Source of the DNA: Acanthamoeba lenticulata
Lineage: Eukaryota; Discosea; Longamoebia; Acanthamoebidae
Direction of reading: 5' to 3'
Assembly: GCA_002179805.1 (NCBI GenBank)
Contig: NAVB01000036.1
Span: 1 to 64,000, forward strand
Length of the DNA stretch: 64,000 nucleotides
Shown: positions 33,728-45,217 of the stretch, piece by piece
Layout: each line of letters starts with the position of its first letter
How positions within the stretch are numbered: position 1 is the stretch's first letter
Translations under genes and position numbers: made by a program
The notes under the pieces: generated by a model
The model's database searches: none
Seen by the model: only the letters and a program-made list of their open reading frames with translations
What the model was told of the DNA's origin: nothing

Positions 33728-33817
33728 GCTGCAGCTGTCGTCATCAGTCTGTTGGAGAAAAGTTTTGTTGTATTTTATCTTTATTTTTCTTTCTTCTTGT
33801 CTCCCCTGTTCTGTCTC

Positions 33818-35414
33818 ATGAAGTCATTGTCGTGCCGCTTCTCCTTCTCTGGCCTCACGGTTCGTATTGGTGCCCCAAACTGATGCGAACCCTATGGTGC
33901 CTTTTCTTACCGCTTAGAGGTCATCAATTCACAAGAAGAGAGGATTTAGTAGCGCAGCGAGCGGACAGCTGCAGTTTCGCGGCGTCTTCCCGCCCATCAC
34001 GACCCCGTTTGTTGCGGGGAGTGAGGACGTGGACCATGCTGCTCTCTCCCATAATGTGCAACGCTACGCACGAAAGGAGGTTCGTCCCGGTCCTCCAGGC
34101 TGGAGGAGAAACCAGTGCTGACCGGGAACGCGCCCCCTTGAACGCAGAACGGTCTGGCCGGACTGGTGGTGTTGGGCTCGAACGGCGAGTTCCCGTTCCT
34201 CTCCGTCGCCGAGCGTGTCCAAGTGTTGCGTACGGCCAAGCAGGAAGCTGCCAAGGCGGAACAGGTTCCCTTCCCTTCTCCTCGCCCGCGGGCGATTTCA
34301 GGCTCAACGCTCAACACTCTCCTTCTCTTTCTCCTCCTGTTGGGCCAACGAGCAGGAGACAGGGCACAAGCTGCGCCTGATAGCTGGCACGGGCTGCGTG
34401 AGCACGAGGGAGACCATCGAGCTCACCCTCCAGGCCAAGGACCTCGGCTACGACGCCGCCATGCTCGTCACTCCTGTACGCTGCGTGTGCTCGCGGCGCC
34501 ACATGCCCTCGGCCGGCTCGTTATTCTCACTTACAGTTCTCTTGGTGCAGTACTACTACACGAACAACATGCACAACAACCTGCAACATCACTACACCGA
34601 GGTGGCAAAGAACGTCGACGGGATGCCCATCATTCTCTACAACGTGCCGCCCATGGCGGGCGGGGTGGCCTTTACAGTGCCCCTCGTGCGTGACCTGGCC
34701 GAGCTGCCCAACATCGTCGGCATCAAGGACACGTCGGGCAACATCGTGCAACTGACCGAGATCGTTCAGAAAGTCAAGGCAAGCCTGTGGCCCACCGCCC
34801 ATCGCTGCGCCCCAAGTGGGAGATGACTCACAAACGGTCCTTCCGTCTTTCACCCATCGCAGATCCCGCTGGCAAACCAGGGCAAGTCCTTCTCCGTGCT
34901 GGCCGGCTCGGGCAGCTACTTCTTCCAGGCGCTCAGCGTCGGCGCCGATGGCGGCGTGATGGCCCTGGCCAACATCATTCCCCACGTATACGCCGCGCGA
35001 GCTCCTTCCTCATGAGCCACAGCAGCTCTGCGCTCACATGGGCGATCGACTCCAGGTGCTGAGCCAGCTGTACAAGGACTTCCAGGCGGCCGAAACCGAG
35101 CCGCAGCGCCTGCACAAGTGCCAGAGGGTGCAGCAGGCGGTGGTGGAGCTCAACCAAAAGATAACGGCCGGCACGAACGCACCCCGATCTGTGGTTGCTC
35201 CATCACCAAAACGTGGGGTCCTTCTCACTTTGCCTGTGTACGCGCAGAGTTTGGCACGCCGGGGATGAAGCGCGCGCTGGACATGTCGGGCCTTTATCGC
35301 GGTGGAGTGCCGCGCAGGCCGCTGCGCCCGCTGTCCGAGGAGAGGGCCCAGGTGCTGGCCTCCGTCATCGAGCGCACCAGGAGGGACCTCGAGCACTTCG
35401 GCTTGAAGCTGTAA
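33818..35414 (+). CDS. DapA/NAL-family aldolase, mitochondrial 4-hydroxy-2-oxoglutarate aldolase-like
   Basis: The modelled N-terminus MKSLSCRFSFSGLT-RSSIHKKRGFSSAAS is basic and Ser-rich, a mitochondrial targeting peptide built by a splice at 33859/33918. FRGVFPPITTPFVAG follows, then VLGSNGEFPFLSVAER (GSNGE/GTTGE motif), LIAGTGCVSTRETIELT, DAAMLVTP, and YYYTNNMHNNLQHHY. The catalytic Tyr lies in IILYNVPPMAGG and the Schiff-base Lys in IVGIKDTSGN. SVLAGSGSYFFQALSVGADG completes the barrel. The family includes dihydrodipicolinate synthase, N-acetylneuraminate lyase and HOGA1 (hydroxyproline breakdown). Since amoebae of this kind do not obviously make lysine by DapA and the protein has a mitochondrial leader, HOGA1-like is favoured, but this is inference. 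Catalytic residues are intact. Confidence 0.82.
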
Positions 35415-35571
35415 CGTGCGATAATCATAATTATTATTATTATTATTTGCGCTCGCCGAGTGGATACGTGTGCGTTGGTGAATCTGGTTGGGGGGTTTAT
35501 TCTTGCCAGGTGCACTCTGCACGTGCTCAAAAGAAGAAACCATATTGCTGCCTCGGCCTCGTTTGCGACCG

Positions 35572-36269
35572 CTAGCAGCGGGCAGACTCCGTCGCCACTC
35601 TCTGGGCACGCTTGCTCATCTGTGTGGTGAGATGGGAGGGTTAGCGCCCCGCGGTTTTCCTTCCTAGGTGGTCACGTACCAGAGCCTCTCGGATGAAGCT
35701 GTTCCTCCGAGGCCTTGCTCGTTCTCCGGATGGGCTGACCTCTTCGGCTCGTTTCTCTTGTGCCTCCTTTTGCTCTCCTTTTTCCTCTTGGTCATCATCA
35801 TCTTCTTCCTCTCTATCGCTTTCGTCTTCGTCCACTTCCCTTTCCTCCTCAATCTCGTCTTCGCTGCCTTCTCCCTCGGTGCCGACTTCTTCGTCGTCCT
35901 CGTCATCGTCTTCGTCGTCGTCGTCGTCGTCTTCTTCATCATCGAGCTCTGCCTGCATGCGTTGAATCTCTTCCTCGAGCCTGCGCGCCTCCTCCTCGGC
36001 TATTTCAGCTTCTGTTTGAAGGTTTCTAACGGCAGCTTCTTGCTCTTCTTCAAAGGTTGGGGCACCGAGCTGCTTCCTCTCTTCACCCACGCAAATTGGT
36101 GTCAGGGTCCGAGTTTGCACCCAAGGTTGGAGGAAATGAAGCATGAGGTACCAAGAGCAGACTGGAGGGACAGCTGAAGCACCATTTTCCTCTTCTCTTC
36201 AAAGGCTTGCTTCCGTAATCGGCAAGTCGTGGACTCAAGGTGGCAAGTGGAAGCGAGTACGGCGGTCAT
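35572..36269 (-). CDS. Acidic coiled-coil protein, unrecognised
   Basis: The core is a coiled coil (EEEQEAAVRNLQTEAEIAEE, EARRLEEEIQRMQAELDDEE) running into an almost unbroken Asp/Glu stretch (about 35930-35790), then a Lys/Glu region and RPRRNSFIREAL. The last small exon (MSKRAQRVATESARC, stop at 35572-35574) joins by a phase-0 gtacgt donor. Upstream, MTAVLASTCHLESTTCRLRK (from 36269) can be spliced via a gtacct donor into RKQLGAPTFEEEQ, though the acceptor is weak; a simpler start at 36144 (MLHFLQPWVQTRT) is also open. No catalytic motif. The acidic run suggests a chaperone-like or nucleolar/chromatin role, but this is unproven. It is convergent with the aldolase gene 157 nt away. Confidence 0.5.
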
Positions 36270-36655
36270 GGTCGATGCTTTGTCGAGGGAAGGGTGCGCT
36301 AGTGCGTGGCGGTTCTGGTACGTCTGTGCTATGCAAGGGACTATCTAGTTCTCTAATGCTGGTGTAAAGTGAGAATGGACAATACACGGGAGCGGTTAAG
36401 ATAGCCTCCCTGATTCCGGGATGTCTCCTGCTTTTCCACGCCTTTCTGTCTGGGAGTTTGGTCGATGGTCTCGTTGCCCCAGCGTTAACTAAAAGTAAGC
36501 ACGTTCTCAATCCGTGGGACTGATGATCCTCATGTACCACAGCCTGTCTCGAGCTAGCTGTGCGACCAACAGAAACTGCAATTTTGCGGAAATTTAGGCA
36601 AAACGCTTGCATCTCCGTCCGCACAGTTCGTGCGCGTTTTATGTTGTTTTCCAGA
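36270..36655. other. Intergenic region between the RasGAP-SAM and acidic coiled-coil genes
   Basis: About 385 nt between two minus-strand genes. A 130-codon open frame on the minus strand covers most of it but shows no recognisable domain or composition typical of coding sequence here, so it is left unassigned. It should hold the 3' end of the upstream gene and the promoter of the downstream one. Confidence 0.35.
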
Positions 36656-39600
36656 TTAGGGCCGGTTTTGCTTCGCGCCGAGCTTGAGGAAGGAACCGGT
36701 TTTTCTGTCCTCCTTCTTGTGCTTCTTGATGTCCGCTCGAATTTTCTTCCTGTGTACCTTGTTTTCCACGCCCATTGCCTTGAGTTCGTCGTCTGTGAAG
36801 GTCGAGTGGCTCGCGTTAGGTCGGTTTTTGTCGTGCTCTTTAATGCGGCCAGTGGGGCGGGCTACGTACTGGACAAGCGCAAGAGGCTAGAGCCAAAAAT
36901 TTTGTGTGCCACAAAGGCTGGCTGGTACATCGCCAACTCCAAAGATTGCAGCCAGTCGCACACGTCCGCCAGCTCCCACGCGCGCATCGGATAGTCTGCA
37001 CGTAGGCGCAACTTTGCGTTAATTTGATTGTGCGTGGAAGGGACAAAGGGTGCCGGATGTGTTTTAGTGCGCACCTTTGAGCCTCTCGGTGATGGGGAGT
37101 TTCCGCTCTTCGATTAATCGCAGGAGCTTGGTCCTGTGCGCCGGCTTAAGGCCCATCCCGGCCAGCGCGTCGTCGGTGAGGTCCATCAGGTTCTCTCCTT
37201 GGATCTGTAGGGCCAGCTGGGGGTAAGCAGGAGCGACGACGAGAGAGTTTCTATTGTCCACGACACACAAAAGCAAAGATATCACTGTATGTACGTTGCG
37301 TGCGGCAAAGAGGCCCCGGTAGGGGCCCAGACCGATGAGCTCCAGCCATTGTCCAACGTTCTTCGTTTTCCACAACTCCATGCCTGTGCAGAAAGGTGAG
37401 GCGATGATTCACGCGAAGGTGGTAACGTAAAGAGTACGCGTACTCTTGGACAAGCATGGCAAGCACAGCTGTTGTCGGAGGTTTTGGTAGACGATCCGTC
37501 GATCGTTGGCATCGGTGATGCCCAGTTGTTGCAGTCTCTCACTGTTCTGGCGCAGCAGCACTTTGCCATCGACCTTGTGCTTGCGTATGCTGTTCATATA
37601 AATCTGTTGTCGACCGAATGGTCGGGCTTGTCAAACACCCAGGCCAGGCGCGAGTGACCCAAGGGTCATGAAGGAGCAGTACCAGCTTGCGGGAAGGTTC
37701 TATCTTCTGCCCCAAAAGCCAAGAGCACACATCGTCCACCTCCCAGAACACAACCCCCTCTGTTGGCGCATGCAAAGGCAAGGTCAATCGCTTCCCCTTT
37801 CTTCATCCATGGGGAGGGGACTGTCGTACTTGTCTCTGTACTGGAGGGCGCAACGACCATCAACATTGAGCGGCGCTTTGCCGCTCGTATGTAGTTCTGC
37901 GTGACGCTGTTCTCCGCGTTCTCCTGTACCTCCACTGCCGTCAACTACCCGACCGTTACGCGGAGGGGGGAGGGCGAAAAGCATTGTACCTTGGTGCTCA
38001 ACGACGTGTGGTCAGCGTCTGCTGTCTCTATGGCATCCATGCTCCTGAGGATGATACGGTGATGTAGCACACCGAGTGAGAAGAGCGCATTTTGCAGGTC
38101 GCGATCAGGAGGAGCATCATCAACAAACAGCTGGGCGCCGCACTTGGATCGGACGTTGGTGGTAAGGCGATTGGAAGAGTCACCAAAGTTGACATCAACG
38201 GGTAGAACATCTTTGCACTGCTTATAGAGCAACTGCGTCGAGAGCAGATGCGCAAGCGCGGCCACAGTCAGCACCTTGCATTGGGGATGTGAACAAGGAC
38301 TTGTAAGCAGGTACCTGCAACGTCTCCAGGATGCGGCAGGTCTCGGGGCACAGCGAAAACTTTTCGATGGCCTGTGGCAGCAGCTCTCCCATCGATGCCA
38401 GCAAGCTCAAAGTCTCTGCGCTCAAAACAGTGACGTGATGAGGATTCACTTCACATAGCAGCTGCTGCTGCGCCACACAGTGGATTGTACCGGTCGAGTT
38501 GTGCACGTCAGCTTTGTAGTCCCAGCACTTTTCTTTCTTTTCCTTTTGGTCCTTCGTGGCTGGAGTCGATTCCTGTTGCGGGAGAGTGAAGTCTTAGAAT
38601 GGGCCCGAAGACGAGGAAGGAGGAGGAGGCGGGTCGGACCATCCAGGCCAAGTAACGAGTGTGCATCAGCTCAATGCTGTCCTCTACAAACGAGTTGAAA
38701 GGAATCATGTACGGTTCTTTCTCGAATCGTGCCTATTCATCGTTCTGTTAGCTGGGGAAACGTTCCCAGATGCGAAAAACAAAACAGGACGGTACCTCGT
38801 TGGCAAGACTCTGAATGAGCTTGGCGATCAACACCAGGGTTCGCCTTATTTCCTTTTGGGCCGGCTGCTTGACGAGGTCAAAGGAGTGAGGTGAAACGAT
38901 CGCCGGGCAGAAAATGCGTAGGTAGATCAAGCTGCCCATCGCCTTGAACTGGCTACCGGGAATGGATTGCCTCACTTGGTTGTAGAGATGGCGCAACATC
39001 TCTTTCTGCTGCCTGTTGTTTCCAGCAAATGTGATTTGGGCGGTCAGTTGTCGCAGCGCAGCAGGACGTGGGGCGGAGGGAAGGTGTGGCATGAACCTGG
39101 AACAACAAAGCATGCTGGCATGAATCTTGTCGAGGAACTTCTGGGTCATGGCGATCAGGTTCTGTCGGTTCTGCTCGATGTCCTTGTCCGAGCCCAGGAG
39201 AGAGGGGTCGACTTCAATTGGGCCCTGGTTGCGTATCAAGTCCTTGACTAAAGGGGCCAGCGAGGCGACCTGGGCTCGGCCGACGGTGAGGAAGAACATG
39301 CGGAGAAGATCCACCATGATGCTGCCCTCGCGCATCAGAAGGCTGGCGTCCTCCGTAACGGAGACCTCAGCAGTAATGGCCTGTCTGATGAGCGGCAGAG
39401 CGTCTCGGGGCTTCGGGTAGACGGTGAAGATGGCGCGGCAGAAGGCCTTGCGCGCCTGTTCGTTACGCGTAGCGTAGCGGTCAAGCATGAACGTCTGCAA
39501 CCAAAGCTTCTCGACCAGGATCTTCCTGATAAACTCGATCGTTTGGAAAAGGAACGTTTCTTCCTCCTCGCTACGCGGCGCCGCCCCGCTAGTCAAGAGA

Positions 39601-40247
39601 GCCAGAAGGTTGGTGTTTGGCCCATTATTGGGCCCGCTGGTGATGATGACGTTGCTCGGGTAGCTCATGCTGTGGTGCCGCTTGCGCGTCTTGACGCTGT
39701 TGCTGCTGAGACTTGCCGCCGACGAGCCTGCGGTGCTGCCGGTTCCCGTACTGATAGAGCTACCAGTGCTGCTGCGGGGCGATGTATTGGGCGAAGTTGA
39801 CCGCGAGCTGTTGGGGGAAGCGGTGCCAGGGGATTCAGCCGAAACAGACGACGCAGAGCTAGCGTTCATAGACGAAGAAAGGAAGCTGGCTTCTGCGAAG
39901 CTCAGGCTGATTCCAGGTGAGGCGAGTGAATAGCGAGAGCGACGCTTTTCGAGGTTCTCTGCCTCGCTGGTGCCGTGGTCGAGCTGAGTTGTAACGTTGC
40001 CGCAGCTAGTGCTCAGGTGTGTGGTGGACTTTCGTTTGGGCGGAAGGCCAGGACTGGCGGAAGGCGGCGGCGCAAGTGAGTTTACCGGGTGCGGGTACGA
40101 GAAGGAGGTAGGACGTGTGGACGGAGGCAGTGGTTGGAAGGTGACGGTGCCGCCACCAGTGCCACTAGTGGAACTGGGCTCGTGCCGGTTCCGAGTTTGT
40201 TGTGCGTCGCGTTTGCCCTTCGTGTGTCGAGCGTGCCCCACAAACAT
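36656..40247 (-). CDS. Ras GTPase-activating protein with three C-terminal SAM domains
   Basis: A long Ser/Thr/Pro-rich N-terminus (40247 to about 39600), almost intron-free, precedes a RasGAP domain (about 39560-38640). SLLMREGSIMVDLLRMFFLT holds the arginine-finger loop (Arg in MREGS), and SLIYLRIFCPAIVSPHSFDL is the FLR-x-x-x-PA motif; EKEPYMIPFNSFVEDSI follows. A helical linker (about 38520-37980) includes LSLLASMGELLPQAIEKFSL. Three SAM domains end the protein: SAM1 (about 37760-37450: WEVDDVCSWLL, KVLLRQNSERLQQLGI), SAM2 (about 37380-37090: VGQWLELIGLGPYRGLF, ENLMDLTDDALAGMGL), SAM3 (about 37000-36680: ELADVCDWLQSLELAMYQ, TFTDDELKAMGVENKV). It should speed GTP hydrolysis by Ras-type GTPases; SAM domains could polymerise or scaffold. 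Stop TAA at 36656-36658. All frames join without internal starts. Confidence 0.83.
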
Positions 40248-40534
40248 ACTGGGGCCAAATCAAGCGTCGAACAAAGAGTCAGGGCGAGAAAGAAGAAGTG
40301 TTTGGGAAGGCCGCAAGAGGTCGTAAGGAGGGCTCGTCGGGAGCTTCAGCGGAAGAAGGAGTACAAAGCCACTCCAGAAAAGAGAATCGATTAGAAATGT
40401 GTAACCGCTTCCCCAGTCCTTCGGAATGGTACGTTGGGGTTGTTTCTGGCCTCTGAACCGACTCAACTACGTTTCCGCTCCTTATTTGGCACTACATTCC
40501 TTTCCAGGAGAAAAAAGAAGTTACATCAACCAGA

Positions 40535-41580
40535 TCACGCCAGCGAGAAACCCACCAGCTGTTGACCTCGCAACACGGTCCCGCCAACACCCACAGGCCC
40601 CATTCCTCCTTCCTGCACCGACACCGTCAGATTGCTTCGTTTTGAACAACACACAGAGCAATGATGGAAGAACCTTGGCCTCAAACGTGATGCCTTGTGG
40701 GATGGAAATAGCGGCCAAAACGGCGTGCAGGTCATCCACAGTGTCATAAGCGAGCGTCACGCTGTCGTCGCAGAGCACTACTAGTGAGCCACATCATCAG
40801 GAAAAAGTCAACTTTCGGGGAGGGCATCCGTACTGGGGCTGGAAGTAGTTGAACACGCCGGGAGAGCCATACTGCTCAAACAAACGGATCATTTCCGAGC
40901 GGCGGGGCTCGGGAAGCTGCGCTCGCAGTGAAAGAGTGAAAGGAGGAAGAAGGCACCACAACCTATCAGAAAGGGCCAATACAAAGTGTGAGCTGGGTGG
41001 CACACCTTCATAACCCATGTCGGCACCGGAGCAGAAGTATTGCGCAGCTGATAAGTGGCCTGGCAAACCACACAGCAACATGAGACGGCCTGCCACGTTG
41101 CAAGGAAGAGCAAGTTGATTCGCGTACCAGCACAGCAACATCCGAGAGGTTTTGCACACAGTGCGTCACCCTCGCGTTCCACAACATGTACGACCCTGCA
41201 CCACCATCTTAAGTCGCTAAAAGCGTGAACAGAGGCGGGTGCTGCTGGTTCGCACCAGACACAACGGTGTCGTTAAGCGTGATGGGGCAGCGATGTAGAA
41301 GCGGCACCGCTGCCTTGAGTGTTTCCATCAAGTCGTAGATGTGGGAAAGCGGGAAGTCCGCAAGATAAAGGGTCACGTGGGGTTCAGCAAAGGTATCAAA
41401 ATCTACTTGGTTGTGCGGGGCGAGTTGCGTAATCTTCCGTCCCAATTTCATCACCAGATCGTTGGTGGCGACATCCAATTTGACGTGAATGTCGAGCTGA
41501 ATCGAAGATGCACCGTGAATGAGCACTACGGCCAACAGCCAGAGGCTTACTGTGGCCACCACAGCTCCGTTTCGTAGCAT
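40535..41580 (-). CDS. Secreted 2H phosphoesterase (LigT / 2',5' RNA ligase-like)
   Basis: MLRNGAVVATVSLWLLAVVL is a signal peptide ending near IHGASS. The fold has two HxT motifs, the hallmark of 2H phosphoesterases: EPHVTLYLADF in exon 1 and FQPHVTLAYD, in which the His codon is completed across an intron (CA at about 40837, C after the gacgacag acceptor). Between them: DTVVSGSYMLWNARVTHCVQ, ATYQLRNTSAPVPTWVMK, LPEPRRSEMIRLFEQYGSPG, VFNYF. The final exon EGGMGPVGVGGTVLRGQQLV, then GFSLA, resembles the C-terminal strand of LigT-like proteins. The superfamily cleaves 2',3'-cyclic or 2',5' phosphodiester bonds on RNA ends or small nucleotides. A signal peptide points to secretion or the endomembrane system, unusual for these mostly cytosolic enzymes. 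Both catalytic His/Thr pairs are kept. Confidence 0.75.
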
Positions 41581-41667
41581 TTCGGATTTTGAATTTAAAC
41601 AAAACAGTTTATTTTGGCAACCAAAATACTCGCCTGACGGTCAGCAGCGAGAACGTAGCGCTCGGAC

Positions 41668-44600
41668 TCAAGGAAGGATGCGCGAGGATGTGGGGAGAGT
41701 CGGGATGGGCCGGCTTGTGTTGGCCATATAGGCAGAGAGGAGGTCAAGATTGGCGCGCAACTGGATACAGCTCCTGTCCCCCTCGTTGGGTCGCTTTTTC
41801 GCCGCCTCTTGCTGCAGCAGTTGCAGGGCCTCGGCAGACTTGTTCATTTGGTGCAGGGCTGCACACACACACACACACACAAAGTGGCGAGTCAACACGA
41901 AGCCAAGCTGGATAACTCCCTGCCAGTTCCGGCGATTATTGAAAGTACTGGTAGCTTCGTACCAACGGCGAGGTTGTTCAGGTAGCCACAATACAGGGGC
42001 TTGTGCGCGACCGCCTGTTGGAGCACCTGGTAGCCTTGCTGGAAGAGGTTGTTCTCAAGAAGAAGGCAGCCAAGAGCACTTTCGGCTTCACCAGCGTATT
42101 CTAGTTGGCTGTGCTTCGCCTTGTTCTCGGGAGCGTTGTATAGCTGCACGGCGAAGTCCAAGAAGTCATAGGCCTTCTGCTTCAGACCTTGGCCCGGCCA
42201 AGCACAAGTCACAGTCAGGAAAGCACGACAATCGGATACAAAAGAGCAAGATCTTACCAGATTTCCAGTATATCAGACCAACATCAAGGTAGGCAAACTC
42301 GTGGTACGGCTTGGGGGTGCGGTTGATGATGAGCCCGTAGTAGTCCAGCGCCAGCGAGAAGTTACCCTTGGTCATGGCCAACTTGGCCATTCGGCTTAGG
42401 CTTAGAATGTTGCTCGGGTCCACTTCCAATGCTTTAGAAAAGAGAGTGAAGGAAGCATGAGCCTTCGACGAAACCAGTAAGGAACACAAAGGAGAAGGAG
42501 GATTGCACACCTCGAAGGTAAGCGGATCGGGCCTGTTCCGATCGACCCTGCTGTTCCAGCTCAAGCGCGTAGTTGTTAAGCAAGGCCACACTCGTTGGGC
42601 ACGTTTCCAGCCCGCTGTTCAGCGTGGGTACAGTCACTCGGTCATTATCAACTCGCCAATCCCACCGTCAAAGAGAGCAGTACCTCTGGTAGAGGGAGGT
42701 CCTGTCGTCCCACGCTGGGTTGTGCATGTAGGTTGTGGCGGCGAAGAAGAGAAGAACACCAAGGCAGAGGCCCACATACACGTTTGTGGAGAAGAGCTTG
42801 CTTTCATAGCCGCGATGAATGAGGTACGCCAGCAGTAGACAGAAGCCGACTGAGGGTATGTAGAGAGCGCTCTCCGACAGCAATGTGCCGTACGAGAAGA
42901 AGAAGGGCACCGCAAACAGTCCGAATGACATCAGCAGTGTCTCGCGGCTGCATTCGTCGCTTTCGCCGCTCTCGTAGGTTGACGTGCCCATCCGGTTGTG
43001 CGGCCACTGCAACAAACTCCACGAGATGAAGTAGCCAAGACCAGTGTAGGTAAGGAGAGACAACAAGTTCCGGAGGTCCGTGATGCTTTCCACAAGAGGA
43101 ATGCAATTAAACGAGTAGTCATACGACAGCGCAGTGGGGATGAACAACAGGTAAACCGACCTATTTTTGAATTAGAGACCAGATCAGCGAGACGCCACTG
43201 ACAGTCAAGCATGCGATGAATATCTTACCGGAAGTGCACATAGAGAGTTGTCAGGCAGTGGGTGAACAGGTCGACCTCAGCCGATACGTTCCAACCTGGT
43301 TGTTCCAATCAAGAGTTAGCTCAAAAACCAAAGCCTAATTGAGAAGAGAACAAACCTGCAAAGCCACCAACGAAGAAGAAACGGTGCATAATGAAAAAGG
43401 TGAAGCACGCCGAAACCACGCTCGTCCGGAACCAAAAATGCACCCACGCAGGACGACTAATAAGTCGCGGTTAGTATCTTTCAGTCAAGGAGGAAGACTG
43501 GGAGAGGCCTACCTCTGATGCGCGGGGAGCCTCAGCAAAGATCTGAGGACGCCGTAGTTGAAAAGCAGGTCCCAAAGAACGTTGATCAGGAGCACGGTAA
43601 CGCCAGCTTCTTTGGAGAACGACGCTAAGACGAAGGAGAGCATGGAGAGACCGAGATACTGCAGCTCCGTCCGATCCTCCTTTACAGATCTATGATACGC
43701 AAGGAAGGATAGCAGATAGAACACCCCGCAAAGCGCATCCGCCCTGTTGGCGATCTGTTCTCGCCTGAGTGAGCTAACTTTGCGCGAACGAAGTTGAAAG
43801 GGACGAGACCTACCGAATTAATCGCGTCGACATGGATAGGATGAACTGCGAACATAGCAGCGCCAAGGGCAGACATCGCCTTATTTCCGTTAAACACGAC
43901 CTTGCCCACCGCGTACACCTGGCGTTTCTCGGGTTAGTGGGCGAAACTCATGAACAGAAAGAAGAGAAGAGAGCACGCACCAAGCAGCTCACGATCACGT
44001 GTAAAAGGACATTGGTGATGTGGTAGCCCGTCGGGTTGAGAGAATGAAGATAGTAGTTGATGCGGAAGGTCAAGACGGTGAGGGGGCGGAAGAACTGTGT
44101 GCCCTTGTGGGTTAGTTGGATGCCTCAACTGAGAATCAGCAACGTTGGGGAGAGGGAGACCTGGTCGCCAGAGCTGCTATTGGTGGGGAGTCCCCAGGGG
44201 TCGTTAGCGAAGAGGTTCGTCAAAGGTGTCTCCGGAAGAAGGTCAGCATTCTGCGCGTTAAGCAATGAGCACGACACGTGGCGATGCCAACTGTGAAACA
44301 GTTTGGTACCTTGACAATGGCGTTGGTATCGTTGAACATAAAACTCCCCGACAGGCCGTTGCTGTAAACCAGCCATGCCTGACATAGGCTGAAGTTAGTG
44401 CTGTACTTTGAACAGCAAGCAAGGTTGAACCTACCGCAAACCCCACAAGCATCCACAACGGGAAGTTGATGTTCCAGGTTTCCACGTCCAGCAAGCTCTC
44501 CTCCGCGAAGTGAACCTTTTTCTTCGGCTTGCGTTCCCTCTGACGAGGAGCAAGCGTGGGGGAAGGAGAGGGCTTACTGACAGCAGCTGTAGGCGCCAGA

Positions 44601-44977
44601 ACAGGTTCACCCATGGACTTATTGTGATCTTTCTCTAACTCCCGAGGGCGCTGCGTGGGCTGAGCTGGGGTGGCCGAAACGGTGGGGGCAGCGATGGGCT
44701 TCTTCTCGGTAGCGCGAGTAGGAGTCGTTGTAGCCGGGGAATCTTTCTCAATGGATTTGACAGTCTGCTGCTCTGCCTGCTTAAGCTGCTGCTTCTTCTT
44801 TCTCTTGGCTCGCTTGCTGGCCGAAGAAGATGAAGATGAAGATGAGCCAGATGAAGAAGATGAAGCGTTCCTGTTGGCTTCTGCCAGCTTGATAGCCTTC
44901 AGTTCGTCCAACGCTTGGAGAATCTGTGCCCATTCCCCCGGGCGCATAGGCACCATCTCCACGCGCTCCTCCTCCAT
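41668..44977 (-). CDS. TMTC-like membrane protein: polytopic O-mannosyltransferase with TPR repeats
   Basis: The N-terminal 150 residues (44977 to about 44530) are cytosolic, low-complexity, Ser- and Lys-rich, ending in KKKVHFAEESLLDVETWNIN. Multiple TM segments follow: WMLVGFAV, then FFRPLTVLTFRINYYLHSLN (the luminal RPL motif of TMTC/PMT-like enzymes), YHITNVLLHVIVSCLV, VHPIHVDAINSV, LSMLSFVLASFSKEAGVTVL, VLLINVLWDLLFNYGVL. The DUF1736-like part has FLYV/AWDDRTSLYQR late loops. TPR repeats end the protein (about 42620-41670): SVALLNNYALELEQQGRSEQ, NILSLSRMAKLAMTKGNFS, LNNLAVG, ALHQMNKSAEALQLLQQEA. TMTC1-4 O-mannosylate cadherin-type domains in the ER. The target in an amoeba is unknown. The start is uncertain; ATG at 44977 is the first plausible Met, but the coding frame continues upstream (KPKRRRNVAPVK) to a probable acceptor at 45017, so an extra 5' exon is likely. 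Confidence 0.75.
41862..41881 (+). repeat. (CA)n microsatellite in a TMTC-like gene intron
   Basis: About ten CA units, (GT)n on the coding strand, in the intron before the last TPR exon. No effect on the protein expected. Confidence 0.7.
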
Positions 44978-45217
44978 CCTCTTCACCGGGGCTACGTTGC
45001 GGCGCCTCTTAGGCTTTGTCTGCACAAACAAGAGGGTAACGTCATTCCTGTCGACATAACCAAAAGAGGAGCTCCGGCGGCCACTTTTTTCCCGGTTTCG
45101 TGGGCCGCGCGAACGGCCAGCTTGTCAACGTTGGCCAAGACATCGGCTACGTCCCCGTCCGCTAAATGCAAGATTGGCTTGAAAGACTTTCTTGGTGGTT
45201 GAGCATACAAAAATTCA

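Noticed and set aside
35693..35965. Plus-strand Ser-rich ORF opposite the acidic coiled-coil gene
   Set aside because: It is the complement of a GAC/GAA-rich Asp/Glu tract, which produces long Ser/Leu shadow frames.
36235..36624. Minus-strand ORF of about 130 codons between the coiled-coil and SAM genes
   Set aside because: No domain or splice pattern supports it; it lies mostly in the space where a promoter is expected.
45038..45210. Open frame YAQPPRKSFKPILHLADG as a first exon of the TMTC-like gene
   Set aside because: It has no ATG at its start and lacks a donor that joins in frame to the 45017 acceptor; it may still be a 5' exon, but evidence is too thin to annotate.
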